From positions 62,001 through 126,000 of the forward strand of contig CAWGWC010000006.1 of assembly GCA_963826165.1 (NCBI GenBank): a stretch of 64,000 nt of DNA, written 5' to 3'. Numbering within the stretch: position 1 is the first letter of the stretch; each line of letters begins with the position of its first letter. The notes beneath the pieces were generated by a model. It did not search any database, was not told the origin of the DNA, and worked only from the letters and a program-made list of their open reading frames with translations. The translations under genes and the position numbers were made by a program. Shown here one piece after another: positions 47,453 through 56,747 of this stretch. The stretch is from JACVRW01 sp963826165 (lineage in GTDB: Bacteria; Actinomycetota; Thermoleophilia; Solirubrobacterales; Thermoleophilaceae).

Positions 47453-49543
47453 TCAGCGCCGGCGGGCGTTCAGGGCGTCGGCGACCTCCACCACCCCGCT
47501 GCGCTCGTGGAAGTCCACGGCCACGAGGTTGGGCACCAGACGGCGGCGCCGCTGACAGCTCTCGAGGCGCCGGCGCAGGAAGCTGCCCGCGATGAGCTCG
47601 TTGCGGCGCACCGACGGCGGGAACGGCGGTATCCAGTGGTTGATCAGGTAGAGCGGACTGTCGGCGCCGCCGCGAGAGCGGCGACAGCGCAGCTGGCTCG
47701 GCCTGCTGGCGCCCAGCGGTGTGTCCTGCGCGAAGGAGAAGCCGTCCAGGTACCAAGGCTGGCTGCCGCCGTCCTCCTCGGCCAGAACGACCAGGCGGGT
47801 GTCGGCGGATACCAGCTCGCCCAGCGTGGGCAGCGGCTCGTCGCGGTCGAGCTGAGCCGCCTGCGCCAGCAGCCCCGTGCGCTCGAGCGCACGCTCCATC
47901 TCGGACACCGGCACGTAGGGCTCGACGAACAGAAGCACCACCTCGCTGGAGTTGGCGTCGAGGAAGTTCCTGAACAGCTCGAGCTGCTCGTCGAGCGGCT
48001 CCGATCCCAGCTCGCACAGCGTGTGGCACAAGTAGGGCCGCCGCTCACCCTCGGGGCGCCCCACCCCGGCCCGGCCCACCAGCCGGTCGGCCGTCCGCAG
48101 CGCCTCGGGGCTGAGCTCGCGCGCCACCTTGTTGCGCGACGAGTCCTCCCCCGCCAGATCCGTGCGCACGCGCCCGCTCTCGGCGTCCAGGGCGCCGTAG
48201 TGGACGTCGATCAGGAAGGCGCGGATGCCGTCGCGCAGCTGACGAGCAATGCCGAAGCGCTGGTTGGCGAACAGCCAGCCGGGCTCTTCGGCGGCGGCGT
48301 AGGAGTTGTGGGTGGCAGGGAACACCACCTCGTTCAGCCGCCGGTCGCACAGGGCCGGCGACCCGTTGCAGCCCTGCGCCGGCCGGCTCACCTCGACGGT
48401 CGCCGCCGGCGGAGGGGGCAGCACCACCGCGACCGCGATGACGGCCAACACCAGCACGGCGGCCGCCCCCGCGGCCACCAGCAGCGCGCTGCGCGTGCCG
48501 GGCTGCCCGGCGGTCCCGTCCGGCATCCGGCGTTGCCCGAGCTCGCCCACCCCGGCGAGCACGAGCAGCAGTCCGCCCAGGACCAGGGCAACCCGGCCCA
48601 CAAGGCCCGGCTCTAGTAGCAGGCCGATGCCCAGTGCGATCAGCAGCGCCGCCCGAGCGACCCGCGCGCCCGGGCTGGGGGCAAGCACCCGCGAGAGTCC
48701 GCCGCGAGCGGCCGTCGCGAGGCGCTCGCTGCTCAACCCTCCCGAGGCGAGCGCCACCACCACCACTCCGGCTAGCGCCGCAAGAAGACCGGTCGTTCGC
48801 AGATCGGCGAACAGCGCCTCCCAGACCGCGGCCACGGCGTCGCGCTGGCGCTCCTCCTCGAGGTCGGCCGCCCCGGCCGCCTTCGACACCACGAACAGCC
48901 CCAGCGCGGTCACGACCGCGGCCACCAGCAGGCCCGCCACCGCCACCGCCGCACCGAGCAGAGTGACCGCCCGCCGGGCGCCACCGGCCAGCGCCGCGCA
49001 GGCCACCGCGCTCACGAGGGCCGCTACGGCCAGCGGCCACCACCAGCGGGCGAGATCGCTACTGCCGCGCGCTGCCCGGACCACGAAGTTGCGCGGGCTG
49101 AGCTCGATGACCTTCAGCTCGATCCGTTCGGGAATGGCGTCGGCCGCCCGCGGCGAGACGCTGCGCACCGATTGGCGCACCAGTCCCTCGCCGATCTCCA
49201 GGTCGAGCGCGAAACGAGCTTCACCGGCCACGAGCGAGCCGTGCGCCGCGCTCAGCGCACGCGTGAGGACTCGCTGGAACACGTCCGTCCCCGCCAGCGC
49301 CTCGGCCGTGGAGCTGATCAGCGGCCGCACCGCCAGCAGCTCTGGCGAGACGTTCTGAACGAGCCGGTCGACCACTCGGGTGGCCACCACCACGCGCACG
49401 TCCTCGTCCTCGAGCGCGGACGCCACCCGCTGGCTGAACGCCTCGCGGTCGACCAGCTCGTCGCGCGCGTAACCGGCCACGGCCGCGGCGGCCAGGAGCA
49501 CCGCGGTGAGCCCGGCCAGGACAGCGCTCAGACGAGAGGCCAT
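47453..49543 (-). CDS. Membrane-anchored PI-PLC X-like phosphodiesterase
   Basis: The 696-residue protein has an N-terminal span and an extracytoplasmic loop. A cluster of about six spans follows (residues ~165-390), including WWWPLAVAALVSAVACAALA and LLVAAGAAAVLVLAVIAVAV. The C-terminal domain of the PLC-like TIM barrel has the catalytic LNEVVFPATHNSYAA and the later CHTLCELGSEPL, DVHYG and a terminal AVDFHERSG. Such domains cleave phosphodiester head groups or GPI-like anchors; the substrate is unknown. Fusion to a polytopic region suggests action on membrane lipids outside the cell. Confidence 0.82.
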   Translation of the reverse strand: MASRLSAVLAGLTAVLLAAAAVAGYARDELVDREAFSQRVASALEDEDVRVVVATRVVDRLVQNVSPELLAVRPLISSTAEALAGTDVFQRVLTRALSAAHGSLVAGEARFALDLEIGEGLVRQSVRSVSPRAADAIPERIELKVIELSPRNFVVRAARGSSDLARWWWPLAVAALVSAVACAALAGGARRAVTLLGAAVAVAGLLVAAVVTALGLFVVSKAAGAADLEEERQRDAVAAVWEALFADLRTTGLLAALAGVVVVALASGGLSSERLATAARGGLSRVLAPSPGARVARAALLIALGIGLLLEPGLVGRVALVLGGLLLVLAGVGELGQRRMPDGTAGQPGTRSALLVAAGAAAVLVLAVIAVAVVLPPPPAATVEVSRPAQGCNGSPALCDRRLNEVVFPATHNSYAAAEEPGWLFANQRFGIARQLRDGIRAFLIDVHYGALDAESGRVRTDLAGEDSSRNKVARELSPEALRTADRLVGRAGVGRPEGERRPYLCHTLCELGSEPLDEQLELFRNFLDANSSEVVLLFVEPYVPVSEMERALERTGLLAQAAQLDRDEPLPTLGELVSADTRLVVLAEEDGGSQPWYLDGFSFAQDTPLGASRPSQLRCRRSRGGADSPLYLINHWIPPFPPSVRRNELIAGSFLRRRLESCQRRRRLVPNLVAVDFHERSGVVEVADALNARRR

Positions 49544-49561
49544 CGGCGCCGGCCGGTCGGC

Positions 49562-50422
49562 TCAGCCGTAGCTGTAGAGCCCGCGGCCGCTCTTTCGCCC
49601 CAGCAGCCCGGCCGCCACCAGGCGCTGCAGCAGCGGCGGCGGCGCGAACAGCTGCTCGCGGTGCTCTGCATAGAGGGTCTCCGACACGCTGAGCACAGTG
49701 TCCAGGCCGATCAGGTCGGAGAGGGCCAAGGGCCCCATGGGGTGGGCGCAGCCCTTGACCATTCCGGCGTCGATGTCCTCCGCGGACGCCAGGCCCTGCT
49801 CGAACATCCGGATGGCCGACAGGAGGTAGGGCACCAGCAGCGCGTTGACCGTGAAGCCCGCGCGGTCGGGCGCGATGATGGCCTCCTTGCCGAGGCGCTC
49901 CTCGCTGAAGCTCCGCGCCCGGTCCACCGTCTCGGCGGCCGTGAGCAGGGAGGGGATCACCTCCACCAGCGACATCACGGGCACCGGATTGAAGAAGTGC
50001 AGCCCGAGCACGCGCTCGCCGCCCGCCCCCGCCACCGCGGCCAGCTCGACGATCGGGATCGACGACGTGTTGGAGGCGAGGATCGCCTGCTCGTCCTCCA
50101 CCAGCTCGGCGAGCCGGGAGAAGATGCCGAGCTTGAGCTCCTTGTCCTCGGCCACCGCCTCGATCACCAGCTGGCGGTCGGCGAGGCGCTCGAGCTCCGC
50201 GGCCGTGGTCAGCAGATCAAGCGCGTCCTCCGCGCCGGCGGCGTCGAGCTTGCCGCGCTCGACGCCGCGCTTCACCGAGGATTCGATGCGAGCGCGGGCG
50301 CTCTCGGCTGCTGCGTCGTCGGCCTCCACGACCAGGACTTCGAGGCCGGCGCGGGCACACACCTCGGCGATGCCGGAGCCCATGGTGCCGCCGCCGACGA
50401 CCCCCACTCGCTCGATGCTCAC
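49562..50422 (-). CDS. hbd: 3-hydroxybutyryl-CoA dehydrogenase
   Basis: The 286-residue enzyme oxidises 3-hydroxyacyl-CoA with NAD(P)+. It has GVVGGGTMGSGIAEVCARAG, then SNTSSIPIVELAA and GLHFFNPVPVMSLVEVI with the catalytic His, and the C-terminal dimerisation block GRKSGRGLYSYG. The ATG overlaps the upstream acyl-CoA dehydrogenase stop (ATGA). The pair fits degradation of glutaryl-CoA via crotonyl-CoA, though no crotonase is present here. Confidence 0.94.
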   Translation of the reverse strand: MSIERVGVVGGGTMGSGIAEVCARAGLEVLVVEADDAAAESARARIESSVKRGVERGKLDAAGAEDALDLLTTAAELERLADRQLVIEAVAEDKELKLGIFSRLAELVEDEQAILASNTSSIPIVELAAVAGAGGERVLGLHFFNPVPVMSLVEVIPSLLTAAETVDRARSFSEERLGKEAIIAPDRAGFTVNALLVPYLLSAIRMFEQGLASAEDIDAGMVKGCAHPMGPLALSDLIGLDTVLSVSETLYAEHREQLFAPPPLLQRLVAAGLLGRKSGRGLYSYG

Positions 50423-51606
50423 CGGAAGGCCTGGATGCCCGTGAGCGCCGAGCCGATGACCAGCGAGTGCACGTCGGCGGTGCCCTCGTAGGTCACCACC
50501 GACTCGAGGTTGTTCATGTGGCGGATCACGGGGTACTCGAGCGTGACTCCGTTGGCGCCCAGCACCTGACGGGCGGTGCGGGCCACATCGAGAGCGGCGT
50601 TGACGTTGCCGAGCTTGCCCATGCTCACGTGCTCGGGCCGCAGCGTGCCGGCGTCCTTCATCCGGCCGAGGTGAAGCGCCAGCAGCGTGGCCCGGTTGAC
50701 CTCGAGAGCCATGTTCGCGAGCTTCTGCTGCACGAGCTGGAACGAGGCGATCGGGCGGTCGAACTGGATGCGCTCACCGGAGTACTCGAGCGCGGCGGAG
50801 AAGCAGGCCCGAGCGGCGCCCGCGGCGCCCCAGACGATCCCGTAGCGTGCCTCGTTCAGGCAGGACAGCGGGCCGCGCAAGGACTCGGCCTCCGGCAGCA
50901 GCGCGGCGGCGGGCAGGCGCACGTCGTCGAGCAGCAGCTCGGAGGTCACCGACGCGCGCAGCGAGAGCTTGCCGTGGATGTCCTGGGTGGTGAAGCCCGG
51001 CGTGCCGCGCGGCACCAGGAAGCCGCGCAGGCCCTCGTCCGTGGTGGCCCAGACCACCGCAACATCGGCCACCGAGCCGTTGGTGATCCACATCTTCTGC
51101 CCGTTGACGATCCAATCGTCCCCGTCGCGCCGGGCGTGCGTGCGCATGGAGCCGGGGTCGGAGCCGGAGTCGGGCTCGGTCAGGCCGAAGCAGCCGACGG
51201 CTTCTCCGGCCGCCATCCGCGGGAGCCACTCCTCCTTCTGCTCCTCCGAGCCCCAGCGGTGAATGGCGAACATGGCGAGGGAGCCCTGGACCGAGACCAG
51301 GCTGCGCACGCCGCTGTCCCCCGCCTCGAGCTCCATGCAGGCGAGCCCGTACGCGGTGGCGCTGGCCCCCGCGCAGCCGTAGCCCTCGAGGTGCATGCCC
51401 AGCAGGCCGAGCTCGCCGAGCTCGCGGACGAGCTCCGGCGGGACGCGTCCCTCCTCGAACCACTCCCCAACGTGCGGGGTCACGCGGTCGGCCACGAAGG
51501 CACGGACGGTGTCGCGGATGAGCTTCTCCTCGTCGCTGAGGAGAGCGTCCACGGCGAGGAAGTCCTCGGGCCGGGTCTTCCTGGCTTCGGCTGCGGTCAC
51601 GGACAT
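50419..51606 (-). CDS. gcdH: Acyl-CoA dehydrogenase, probably glutaryl-CoA dehydrogenase
   Basis: The 395-residue flavoenzyme has GDSGVRSLVSVQGSL (the Arg/Ser region that binds the distal carboxylate in GcdH), CFGLTEPDSGSDPGSM and WITNGSVADVAVVWA. The catalytic Glu is in VTYEGTADVHSLVIG, followed by GIQAF, a near-match to GcdH C-termini. It would convert glutaryl-CoA to crotonyl-CoA in lysine and tryptophan catabolism. CAGGAGC lies before the ATG. Confidence 0.88.
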   Translation of the reverse strand: MSVTAAEARKTRPEDFLAVDALLSDEEKLIRDTVRAFVADRVTPHVGEWFEEGRVPPELVRELGELGLLGMHLEGYGCAGASATAYGLACMELEAGDSGVRSLVSVQGSLAMFAIHRWGSEEQKEEWLPRMAAGEAVGCFGLTEPDSGSDPGSMRTHARRDGDDWIVNGQKMWITNGSVADVAVVWATTDEGLRGFLVPRGTPGFTTQDIHGKLSLRASVTSELLLDDVRLPAAALLPEAESLRGPLSCLNEARYGIVWGAAGAARACFSAALEYSGERIQFDRPIASFQLVQQKLANMALEVNRATLLALHLGRMKDAGTLRPEHVSMGKLGNVNAALDVARTARQVLGANGVTLEYPVIRHMNNLESVVTYEGTADVHSLVIGSALTGIQAFR

Positions 51607-51663
51607 GGCGCTCCTGGCAATCGGTGGTCACGGCTTGTGCTCGGCCGGGTAAGACTAGGCGTC

Positions 51664-52962
51664 ATGGGGCACCTTCTCGACCGGCACGCCGCCACGGTGC
51701 TCGGCACCGGGGTGGCCACCGCCGCCGCCGTCGCCGTGACCGACCGGGAGCGCACGCTGACCGCGCGTTCCTACGCCGCCTCCGACGACGTGCTCTGGCC
51801 GATCGCCTCGGTGGGCAAGGCGTTCGCCGCCGTGATCGCTCTGCAGCTGGCCGAGGAGGGCGCGCTCGATCTGCACGCTCCGGTGCGGAAGGCGTTGCCG
51901 TGGTTCTCGGTGCGCGGCGGGCATCGCCCGATCAGCCTGCACCACCTCCTGACCCACACGTCCGGGCTGATCGAGAGCTCCGACCGCGCGCCCGCATCGA
52001 CCTACGACGTCCTCGCCCTGGCGGACACGGAGACGGGCTTCTCCCCCGGCGAGCACCGGCATTACTCCAACGTCGGCTACCGCGCCGTGGGTGTCGCGCT
52101 CGAGACGGTCAGCGGCCGGCCATACGGCGACCTCGTCCAGGAGCGCGTGCTCGACCGCCTGGGCCTGCGGAACTCGGCTCCGGTCATGACGCACGCGATC
52201 CGGGACCGGGTGCCGCCGGGACACGTCCCGCGCTTCGACGACCGCCCGTGGCGGCCCGAGCACGGGCTCGTTCCCGCCCCCTGGGTCGAGTCGGCCGAGG
52301 CCGACGGCTGCTCATGCTGCACGGTGGAGGAGCTGGCCGGCTTCGCGAGAGCACTGTGGCGTGAGGACGAGGCCCTGCTCTCGCCGGGCTCGTTCAGGGC
52401 GATGAAGACTCCGTGGCCGCCGGACGAGAACTTCCCCTATGGCTACGGCCTCGAGCTCGAGCCCGGGGGATTCGGGCACGGCGGTGACATGCTGGGGTAC
52501 GTCTGTCACCTCCGGGTCGACGTCGAGTCCGGGCTCGGCGTGGTGGCCTGTGCCAACGGCTTCGCCGGCGCCTGGTGGCTCGCCGAGGGCGCGCTTGCCC
52601 TGTGGACCGGTGACCAGCCGCCGGACCCCGCGGTCGACGCCGACGAGCCGCTGCGCGACGACGGGAGCGGAGACGAGGAGCTGCGGTGCTGCGTGGGCCG
52701 GTACCGCGCCCAAAATCCCTGGCTGCCGACCTTCGCCGTGGCGGCGCGCGACGGGGCGCTGGTATACGGCGCGGACTGGCTCGACGGCAGCGAGCGCCGG
52801 CCGCTGATCGAGCTCGAGCCCCGGCTGTTTCGGCTGGGTGAGAAGCCCTGGACACCGGAGCGCCTGCGATTCGACACGCTGGTCGACGGCGTCTGTTGGC
52901 GCGCGATCCTCTCCGGCACGCCCTACTACCGGGCGTTCACCCCGGTCAATCCGGACGGCTAG
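51664..52962 (+). CDS. Serine beta-lactamase-fold hydrolase
   Basis: The 432-residue class-C/DD-peptidase-like protein has the SxxK motif in WPIASVGKAFAAVIAL and the Tyr motif in HRHYSNVGYRAVGVALE. A late HGG (GFGHGGDMLGY) stands in the KTG position. It has no signal peptide, so it may be an intracellular esterase or peptidase. A C-terminal lipocalin-like region (CVGRYRAQNPWLPTFAVAAR) is present. AAGACT lies 7 nt before the ATG, a weak leaderless promoter. Confidence 0.87.
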   Translation: MGHLLDRHAATVLGTGVATAAAVAVTDRERTLTARSYAASDDVLWPIASVGKAFAAVIALQLAEEGALDLHAPVRKALPWFSVRGGHRPISLHHLLTHTSGLIESSDRAPASTYDVLALADTETGFSPGEHRHYSNVGYRAVGVALETVSGRPYGDLVQERVLDRLGLRNSAPVMTHAIRDRVPPGHVPRFDDRPWRPEHGLVPAPWVESAEADGCSCCTVEELAGFARALWREDEALLSPGSFRAMKTPWPPDENFPYGYGLELEPGGFGHGGDMLGYVCHLRVDVESGLGVVACANGFAGAWWLAEGALALWTGDQPPDPAVDADEPLRDDGSGDEELRCCVGRYRAQNPWLPTFAVAARDGALVYGADWLDGSERRPLIELEPRLFRLGEKPWTPERLRFDTLVDGVCWRAILSGTPYYRAFTPVNPDG

Positions 52963-52977
52963 GAGCGTCTCATTCGC

Positions 52978-53376
52978 ATGACCGAAGACGAGAAGCAGAT
53001 CCGGATGCTGATCGAGAGCTGGGTGGAGGCGGTTCACCAGGGGGACATGGACACCGTGCTCGCCGGCCACTCCGACGAGATCGTGATGTTCGACGTCCCG
53101 CCGCCATACGAGGGCGTGCGCGGCATCGACAGCTACCGCGAGAGCTGGCCGCCGTTCTTCGAGTGGCAGGCGCAGGGCGCCGTGTTCGAACTCGACTCCC
53201 TGGAGGTGACGGCGGGCGACGACGTGGCCTTCGCCCACGCCCTGCTGCGCTGCGGAAAGCCCGAGGAGCTCACCGCGAACCCGGAGAACCGGCTACGGCT
53301 GACGCTCGGGCTGCGCCGGCGGAGCGGCGGCTGGATCGTGGAGCACGAGCATCACTCGTTCCCCGATGTCAGCTGA
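52978..53376 (+). CDS. SnoaL/DUF4440-like protein
   Basis: The 132-residue NTF2-fold protein begins MTEDEKQIRMLIESWVEAVHQGDMDTVL. It has MFDVPPPYEGVRGIDSYRES and FELDSLEVTAGDDVAFAHALL, and ends RRSGGWIVEHEHHSFPDVS. The HEHHS end is typical of SgcJ/EcaC-type members. It follows the beta-lactamase-fold gene by 15 nt, and its last 25 nt overlap the convergent SnoaL gene. Confidence 0.87.
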   Translation: MTEDEKQIRMLIESWVEAVHQGDMDTVLAGHSDEIVMFDVPPPYEGVRGIDSYRESWPPFFEWQAQGAVFELDSLEVTAGDDVAFAHALLRCGKPEELTANPENRLRLTLGLRRRSGGWIVEHEHHSFPDVS

Positions 53377-53753
53377 CCGAATGCGTCCTCCCGGTTCATG
53401 AAGCCCTGCCCGCGGATGGCCTTGCCGTCCCTGATGGTCCAGACCTGAAAGACGTCCCAGCTGGTCTCCGCCGTGCTCTGCTTGCCACGCCCGCTCATGG
53501 TCATGGCGACCACCACCCTCCCGTCCTCGCCCTCGACCACCTCGTGGACGTCCAGCCGAGCCTCCTCGAACCCCTCCCAGAATCGCCGCACGAAGGCTTC
53601 GAAGCGCTCGGTGCCGCGATAGGTGCCGCTCAGGTCGGGAATCGTTCCCGCGGTGACGTACTCGAACTCGGGGGCCACGTCGGCCAGCGTCCCCTCGAGG
53701 TCGCCCCGGTTGAAGGCAGCGGCCGCCCGATGCACGATCTCGGTGTTGGACAT
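53352..53753 (-). CDS. SnoaL-like protein
   Basis: The 133-residue NTF2-fold protein begins MSNTEIVHRAAAAFNRGDLEGTLADVAPEF. It has YRGTERFEAFVRRFWEGFEEARLDV and ends with a strand VWTIRDGKAIRGQGFMNREDAF. It is leaderless: GATACT, 6 nt, ATG, with the box overlapping the stop codon of the upstream gene. It is convergent and overlapping (25 nt) with another NTF2-fold gene that is not a close copy. Confidence 0.87.
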   Translation of the reverse strand: MSNTEIVHRAAAAFNRGDLEGTLADVAPEFEYVTAGTIPDLSGTYRGTERFEAFVRRFWEGFEEARLDVHEVVEGEDGRVVVAMTMSGRGKQSTAETSWDVFQVWTIRDGKAIRGQGFMNREDAFGQLTSGNE

Positions 53754-53756
53754 CGG

Positions 53757-54065
53757 TCAAGTATCGCGCTGCGCGGCCGCAACGGCTCGTGCCTGGCCGG
53801 CGTCCATCCACAGCTCCCAACGGCCGGAGCCCGACTGGCGCTCGCTGTGGAAGCGGTAGGGGCGCCGTCCGCCGAACTCGGCGATGCGCACCCGAGCGAC
53901 GCCGCCGAGCACCGAGGCGATCCGGCGGTGCGGCCACCCCAGTGCGTCCTCGATCTGCGGGAAGGTCCGGGGGCTTCCGGGTGTGCGGGCCAGCTCGTCG
54001 AGCAGTTCCCGCATCAGCGGGGTGCAGCGGTCATGAAATCGGGCGATCTCGCCGGCGTCGTCCAT
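53757..54065 (-). CDS. Small winged-helix-like hypothetical protein
   Basis: The 102-residue protein has RCTPLMRELLDELARTPGSP, then FPQIEDALGWPHRRIASVLGGVARV, and ends RRPYRFHSERQSGSGRWELW. The middle looks like a DNA-binding helix-turn-helix (an 'open the promoter by family' wHTH as in DUF6416-like proteins), but I do not recognise it with certainty. The stop abuts the downstream SnoaL gene. Confidence 0.7.
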   Translation of the reverse strand: MDDAGEIARFHDRCTPLMRELLDELARTPGSPRTFPQIEDALGWPHRRIASVLGGVARVRIAEFGGRRPYRFHSERQSGSGRWELWMDAGQARAVAAAQRDT

Positions 54066-54102
54066 CGCGTTCTCGGGCGCGTGCTGAGCGATGGCCTGAT
54101 TC

Positions 54103-55233
54103 TCAGGCAGCCAGCGGCGAAGCGGGCTCGATGAGCAGCTCGCCGGTGGACAGCCGCTCGGGCGGGCTCCCGTCCGGCGAGGCCGCCTCGAGCGCGCGCA
54201 GCAGATCGATGGCCGTGGAGCGCACCCCCACGACGATCTCGGCCACGCCCAGGTCGCGGTCGGCCTCGAAGCTCTCCGCTGCCCGGGCGGCGGCCCGCGC
54301 GGCCAGCCGGCTCACCTCCGAGCCTTCCGGCTCGGTGTGGTCGATCTCGGCGGCCAGCGTCCAGACCGTCTGCCCGAGATCGTGCACCGCGTCGGCCAGG
54401 CCCTCCGGGGGCGAGCCGCCGTTGCGCAGGAAGCGCAGGGAGTGCCTGGTGAGCATGCGGGTGTTGCGCACGGCCAGGTCGATGTGCGGGGCGCTGCCGG
54501 CGTAGCGGTTGAGGTCGCTCAGGGAGGAGCGGCGACCGGGCGAGAAGCGCGCGGTCTCGCGGCCCAGCACCAGCGCGTCGTCGAAGGCCCTGACCGCGTC
54601 GTCGAGCCCGCGGGCGTCCTCGAGGGCGGCCAGCGCGCGCACCTCATCGCGCTCGGCCAGGGCCGAGGAGACGTCCTGCAGGGTGCGGCCCAGGCGGCCG
54701 AACACCTCGTGGACCGAGCGACCGACCAGCAGCACCGGGTTGAGCGGGAACGCCAGTGCGCTGATGGCGAGCGCCACGCCTCCTCCCACCAGCGCCTCGA
54801 TGAGGCGGGTGGGCGGCAGCGCGGAGCCGCTCGGCTCGAGCACCACGAGCAGCAGGGCCGAGACCGCGGCCTCGGTCACGAGCACGGGACCGCCGCCGAG
54901 GGCCACGGCGACCGTCATGGCCAGGATCACCATCACGCCGAGCTGGAGCGGCCCGGAGCCGATCGCCATCACGAGCAGGTCGGCGAGGCCGATGCCGAGC
55001 ACCACGCCGCCGATCAGCTCGATCGCGCGCTCACGGCGCTGGCCGTAGGTCGCTCCGATGGCGATCACCGCGGCGATCGCGGCGAACACCGGCCGCTCGC
55101 CGGGCAGGATCAGCTTGGTGAGGTACCAGGCGGCCACCACCGCCAGGGCGGTCTGCAGGATCGGCCAGGCCCGCGCGCGGAGGCGCAGCATCGCCTGACG
55201 TGTCCGGTTGTGGGAAAGGGAAAGGCTCTTCAT
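54103..55233 (-). CDS. FUSC/aromatic acid exporter family protein
   Basis: The 376-residue protein has N-terminal hydrophobic spans: ILQTALAVVAAWYLTKLI, VFAAIAAVIAIGATYGQRRE, AIELIGGVVLGIGLADLLVM, LGVMVILAMTVAVALGGGPV and the following ones. A cytoplasmic helical region of about 200 residues follows. GATYGQRRERAIELIGGVVLG matches the FUSC/ArAE pattern. Likely exports organic acids or unknown amphiphiles. Confidence 0.87.
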   Translation of the reverse strand: MKSLSLSHNRTRQAMLRLRARAWPILQTALAVVAAWYLTKLILPGERPVFAAIAAVIAIGATYGQRRERAIELIGGVVLGIGLADLLVMAIGSGPLQLGVMVILAMTVAVALGGGPVLVTEAAVSALLLVVLEPSGSALPPTRLIEALVGGGVALAISALAFPLNPVLLVGRSVHEVFGRLGRTLQDVSSALAERDEVRALAALEDARGLDDAVRAFDDALVLGRETARFSPGRRSSLSDLNRYAGSAPHIDLAVRNTRMLTRHSLRFLRNGGSPPEGLADAVHDLGQTVWTLAAEIDHTEPEGSEVSRLAARAAARAAESFEADRDLGVAEIVVGVRSTAIDLLRALEAASPDGSPPERLSTGELLIEPASPLAA

Positions 55234-55399
55234 GGATCGCTCGGTTTCGGGCGCAGGGGTACCTGCTCGGGGACTGCCGGACCCGGCTGCCTGACAACGG
55301 TGGCGCCCCTCCCTCGGTGGCGCCGCGCAGCGGGTCCCTAGTGAATGTAGCGGCCGGCGCGCCGCCAGTTACAGCTGGGAGACAGGTTTCACGAAGGCT

Positions 55400-56005
55400 T
55401 TAGGCGGACCGGTGGCGCAGCTGTCCCGCGAGCCCCTTGAGCACCTGCGGAAGATCGCCGCGGGCGTTGTCGAGAGCCGCGTCCAGGGCGTCGTCGGCCT
55501 GCTGCCCGTGAAGGCCCCCGCCGTGCCCCATCAGGAGATGCCCGGGCCGGTACCCGCGGAGGCTGCTCGGCGGAAAGGCCCGCAGGAAGATGTGCACGCC
55601 CACCGCTCGCCGTCCGCCGGTGTAGGGCGGCACCGAGCCCACCACCTCGGCCACCACCAGCGCGCGCTGGTCGGGCCACCACAGGGCGCTCTCCTGCCAG
55701 AGCGGAACCCGCACGGCCGGGATGGCCTCGAAGGGAGTCCCCGGGAGCACGTCCGGGACCTTCACGTGCAGGACGCCGAGGCGCTCGGCCAGCTCCGCGC
55801 AGTCGCGGTTGTGGCGGTCGAGCAGCTGCACCACCGCCGCCGGCTCGCCCAGCGCGGTGGCGCGCTCGATCGCCTCGGGCACGTCCACCGGGTCGATCAG
55901 CCACACCCGACCGTCGGCGGCGAGCGCGTGGGAGGTGCGCTCGAGCGGCTCGTCCATGACCCAGGAGAAGCCGAACTCGTACTCGTCCCAGGTCTTCACT
56001 GCCAT
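55400..56005 (-). CDS. Hypothetical protein, possibly degenerate MBL fold
   Basis: The 201-residue protein begins MAVKTWDEYEFGFSWVMDEP, with VWLIDPVDVPEAIERATALG, VVQLLDRHNRDCAELAERLG and a late LLMGHGGGLHG. The order of strands and the DRHNRDC loop recall metallo-beta-lactamase-like proteins, but the HxHxDH motif is absent. It is the last gene after the GT28/deacetylase pair, 4 nt from the deacetylase stop. Confidence 0.68.
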   Translation of the reverse strand: MAVKTWDEYEFGFSWVMDEPLERTSHALAADGRVWLIDPVDVPEAIERATALGEPAAVVQLLDRHNRDCAELAERLGVLHVKVPDVLPGTPFEAIPAVRVPLWQESALWWPDQRALVVAEVVGSVPPYTGGRRAVGVHIFLRAFPPSSLRGYRPGHLLMGHGGGLHGQQADDALDAALDNARGDLPQVLKGLAGQLRHRSA

Positions 56006-56009
56006 GGGG

Positions 56010-56747
56010 CTACCGGCCGGCGTCCACGAGCTCGGGCACGGTCACGAAGCGGTAGCCCTCGGCGGTGAACCGCTCGAGCGTCTCCCGCGTGGCCTCGATC
56101 GAACGGGAGCGGTCCGCAGCCGGCTCGAGGTTGCAGCCGTCGTGCAGGAGGATCACGTCGCCCTCGCCCGCCTTGGCGGCCTTGGCGGCGATCTTCTTCT
56201 CGCTCCACCAGTTGGCCTTGCGCCAGTCGAAGCACGTGATCGACCAGGTCACGGGGACATAGCCCTCCTCGCGCATGGTCCGCAGCGTCGCCGGACGGCG
56301 GCGGCCGTAGGGCGGCCGCATCATGGCCTGCCCGTCGTGCTCGGTGAAGCTGACGCCGGAGGTCTCCACGGCCGCCCGGCAGCGAGCCAGCTCCTCGCGC
56401 ACCCCGCCCGTGCTCAGCAGCGGCATCGTGGGATGGGTGAACGTGTGATTGCCGATCGCGTGCCCCGCGGCCACCAGCTCGCGGATCAGCGCCGGCTCGC
56501 GCTCGGCCCATTTCCCGATGAGGAAGAAGGTCGCGTGGGCGTCGAAGCGCTGCAGCAGCTCCATCAGCAGCGGCGTCTGCTCGGGGTTCGGCCCGTCGTC
56601 GTAGGTGAGCGCGATCTTCTTGCCCGCGCTCGGCACCCGGCAGATCGTGGCTCCGTACAGCTGAGAGGTCGGGACCTGCACGTGGTAATAGCCGAATCCG
56701 GCCCCGGCCAAGCCGAGTCCAGCGCCGACACCGGCAGCTCGCTTCAT
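56010..56747 (-). CDS. NodB-type polysaccharide deacetylase
   Basis: The 245-residue protein has an N-terminal hydrophobic segment (AAGVGAGLGLAGAGFGYYHV). The NodB motifs are LTYDDGPNPEQT (TYDDG with the catalytic Asp and a metal ligand), NHTFTHPTM (HxxxH-like), RPPYG, and VILLHDG near the end. It would remove acetyl groups from an envelope glycan. The ATG overlaps the upstream glycosyltransferase stop (ATGA). Confidence 0.92.
   Translation of the reverse strand: MKRAAGVGAGLGLAGAGFGYYHVQVPTSQLYGATICRVPSAGKKIALTYDDGPNPEQTPLLMELLQRFDAHATFFLIGKWAEREPALIRELVAAGHAIGNHTFTHPTMPLLSTGGVREELARCRAAVETSGVSFTEHDGQAMMRPPYGRRRPATLRTMREEGYVPVTWSITCFDWRKANWWSEKKIAAKAAKAGEGDVILLHDGCNLEPAADRSRSIEATRETLERFTAEGYRFVTVPELVDAGR

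Noticed and set aside
50467..51663. Upstream extension of the beta-lactamase-fold gene by about 400 codons
   Set aside because: It is antisense to the acyl-CoA dehydrogenase. The real start is at 51664.
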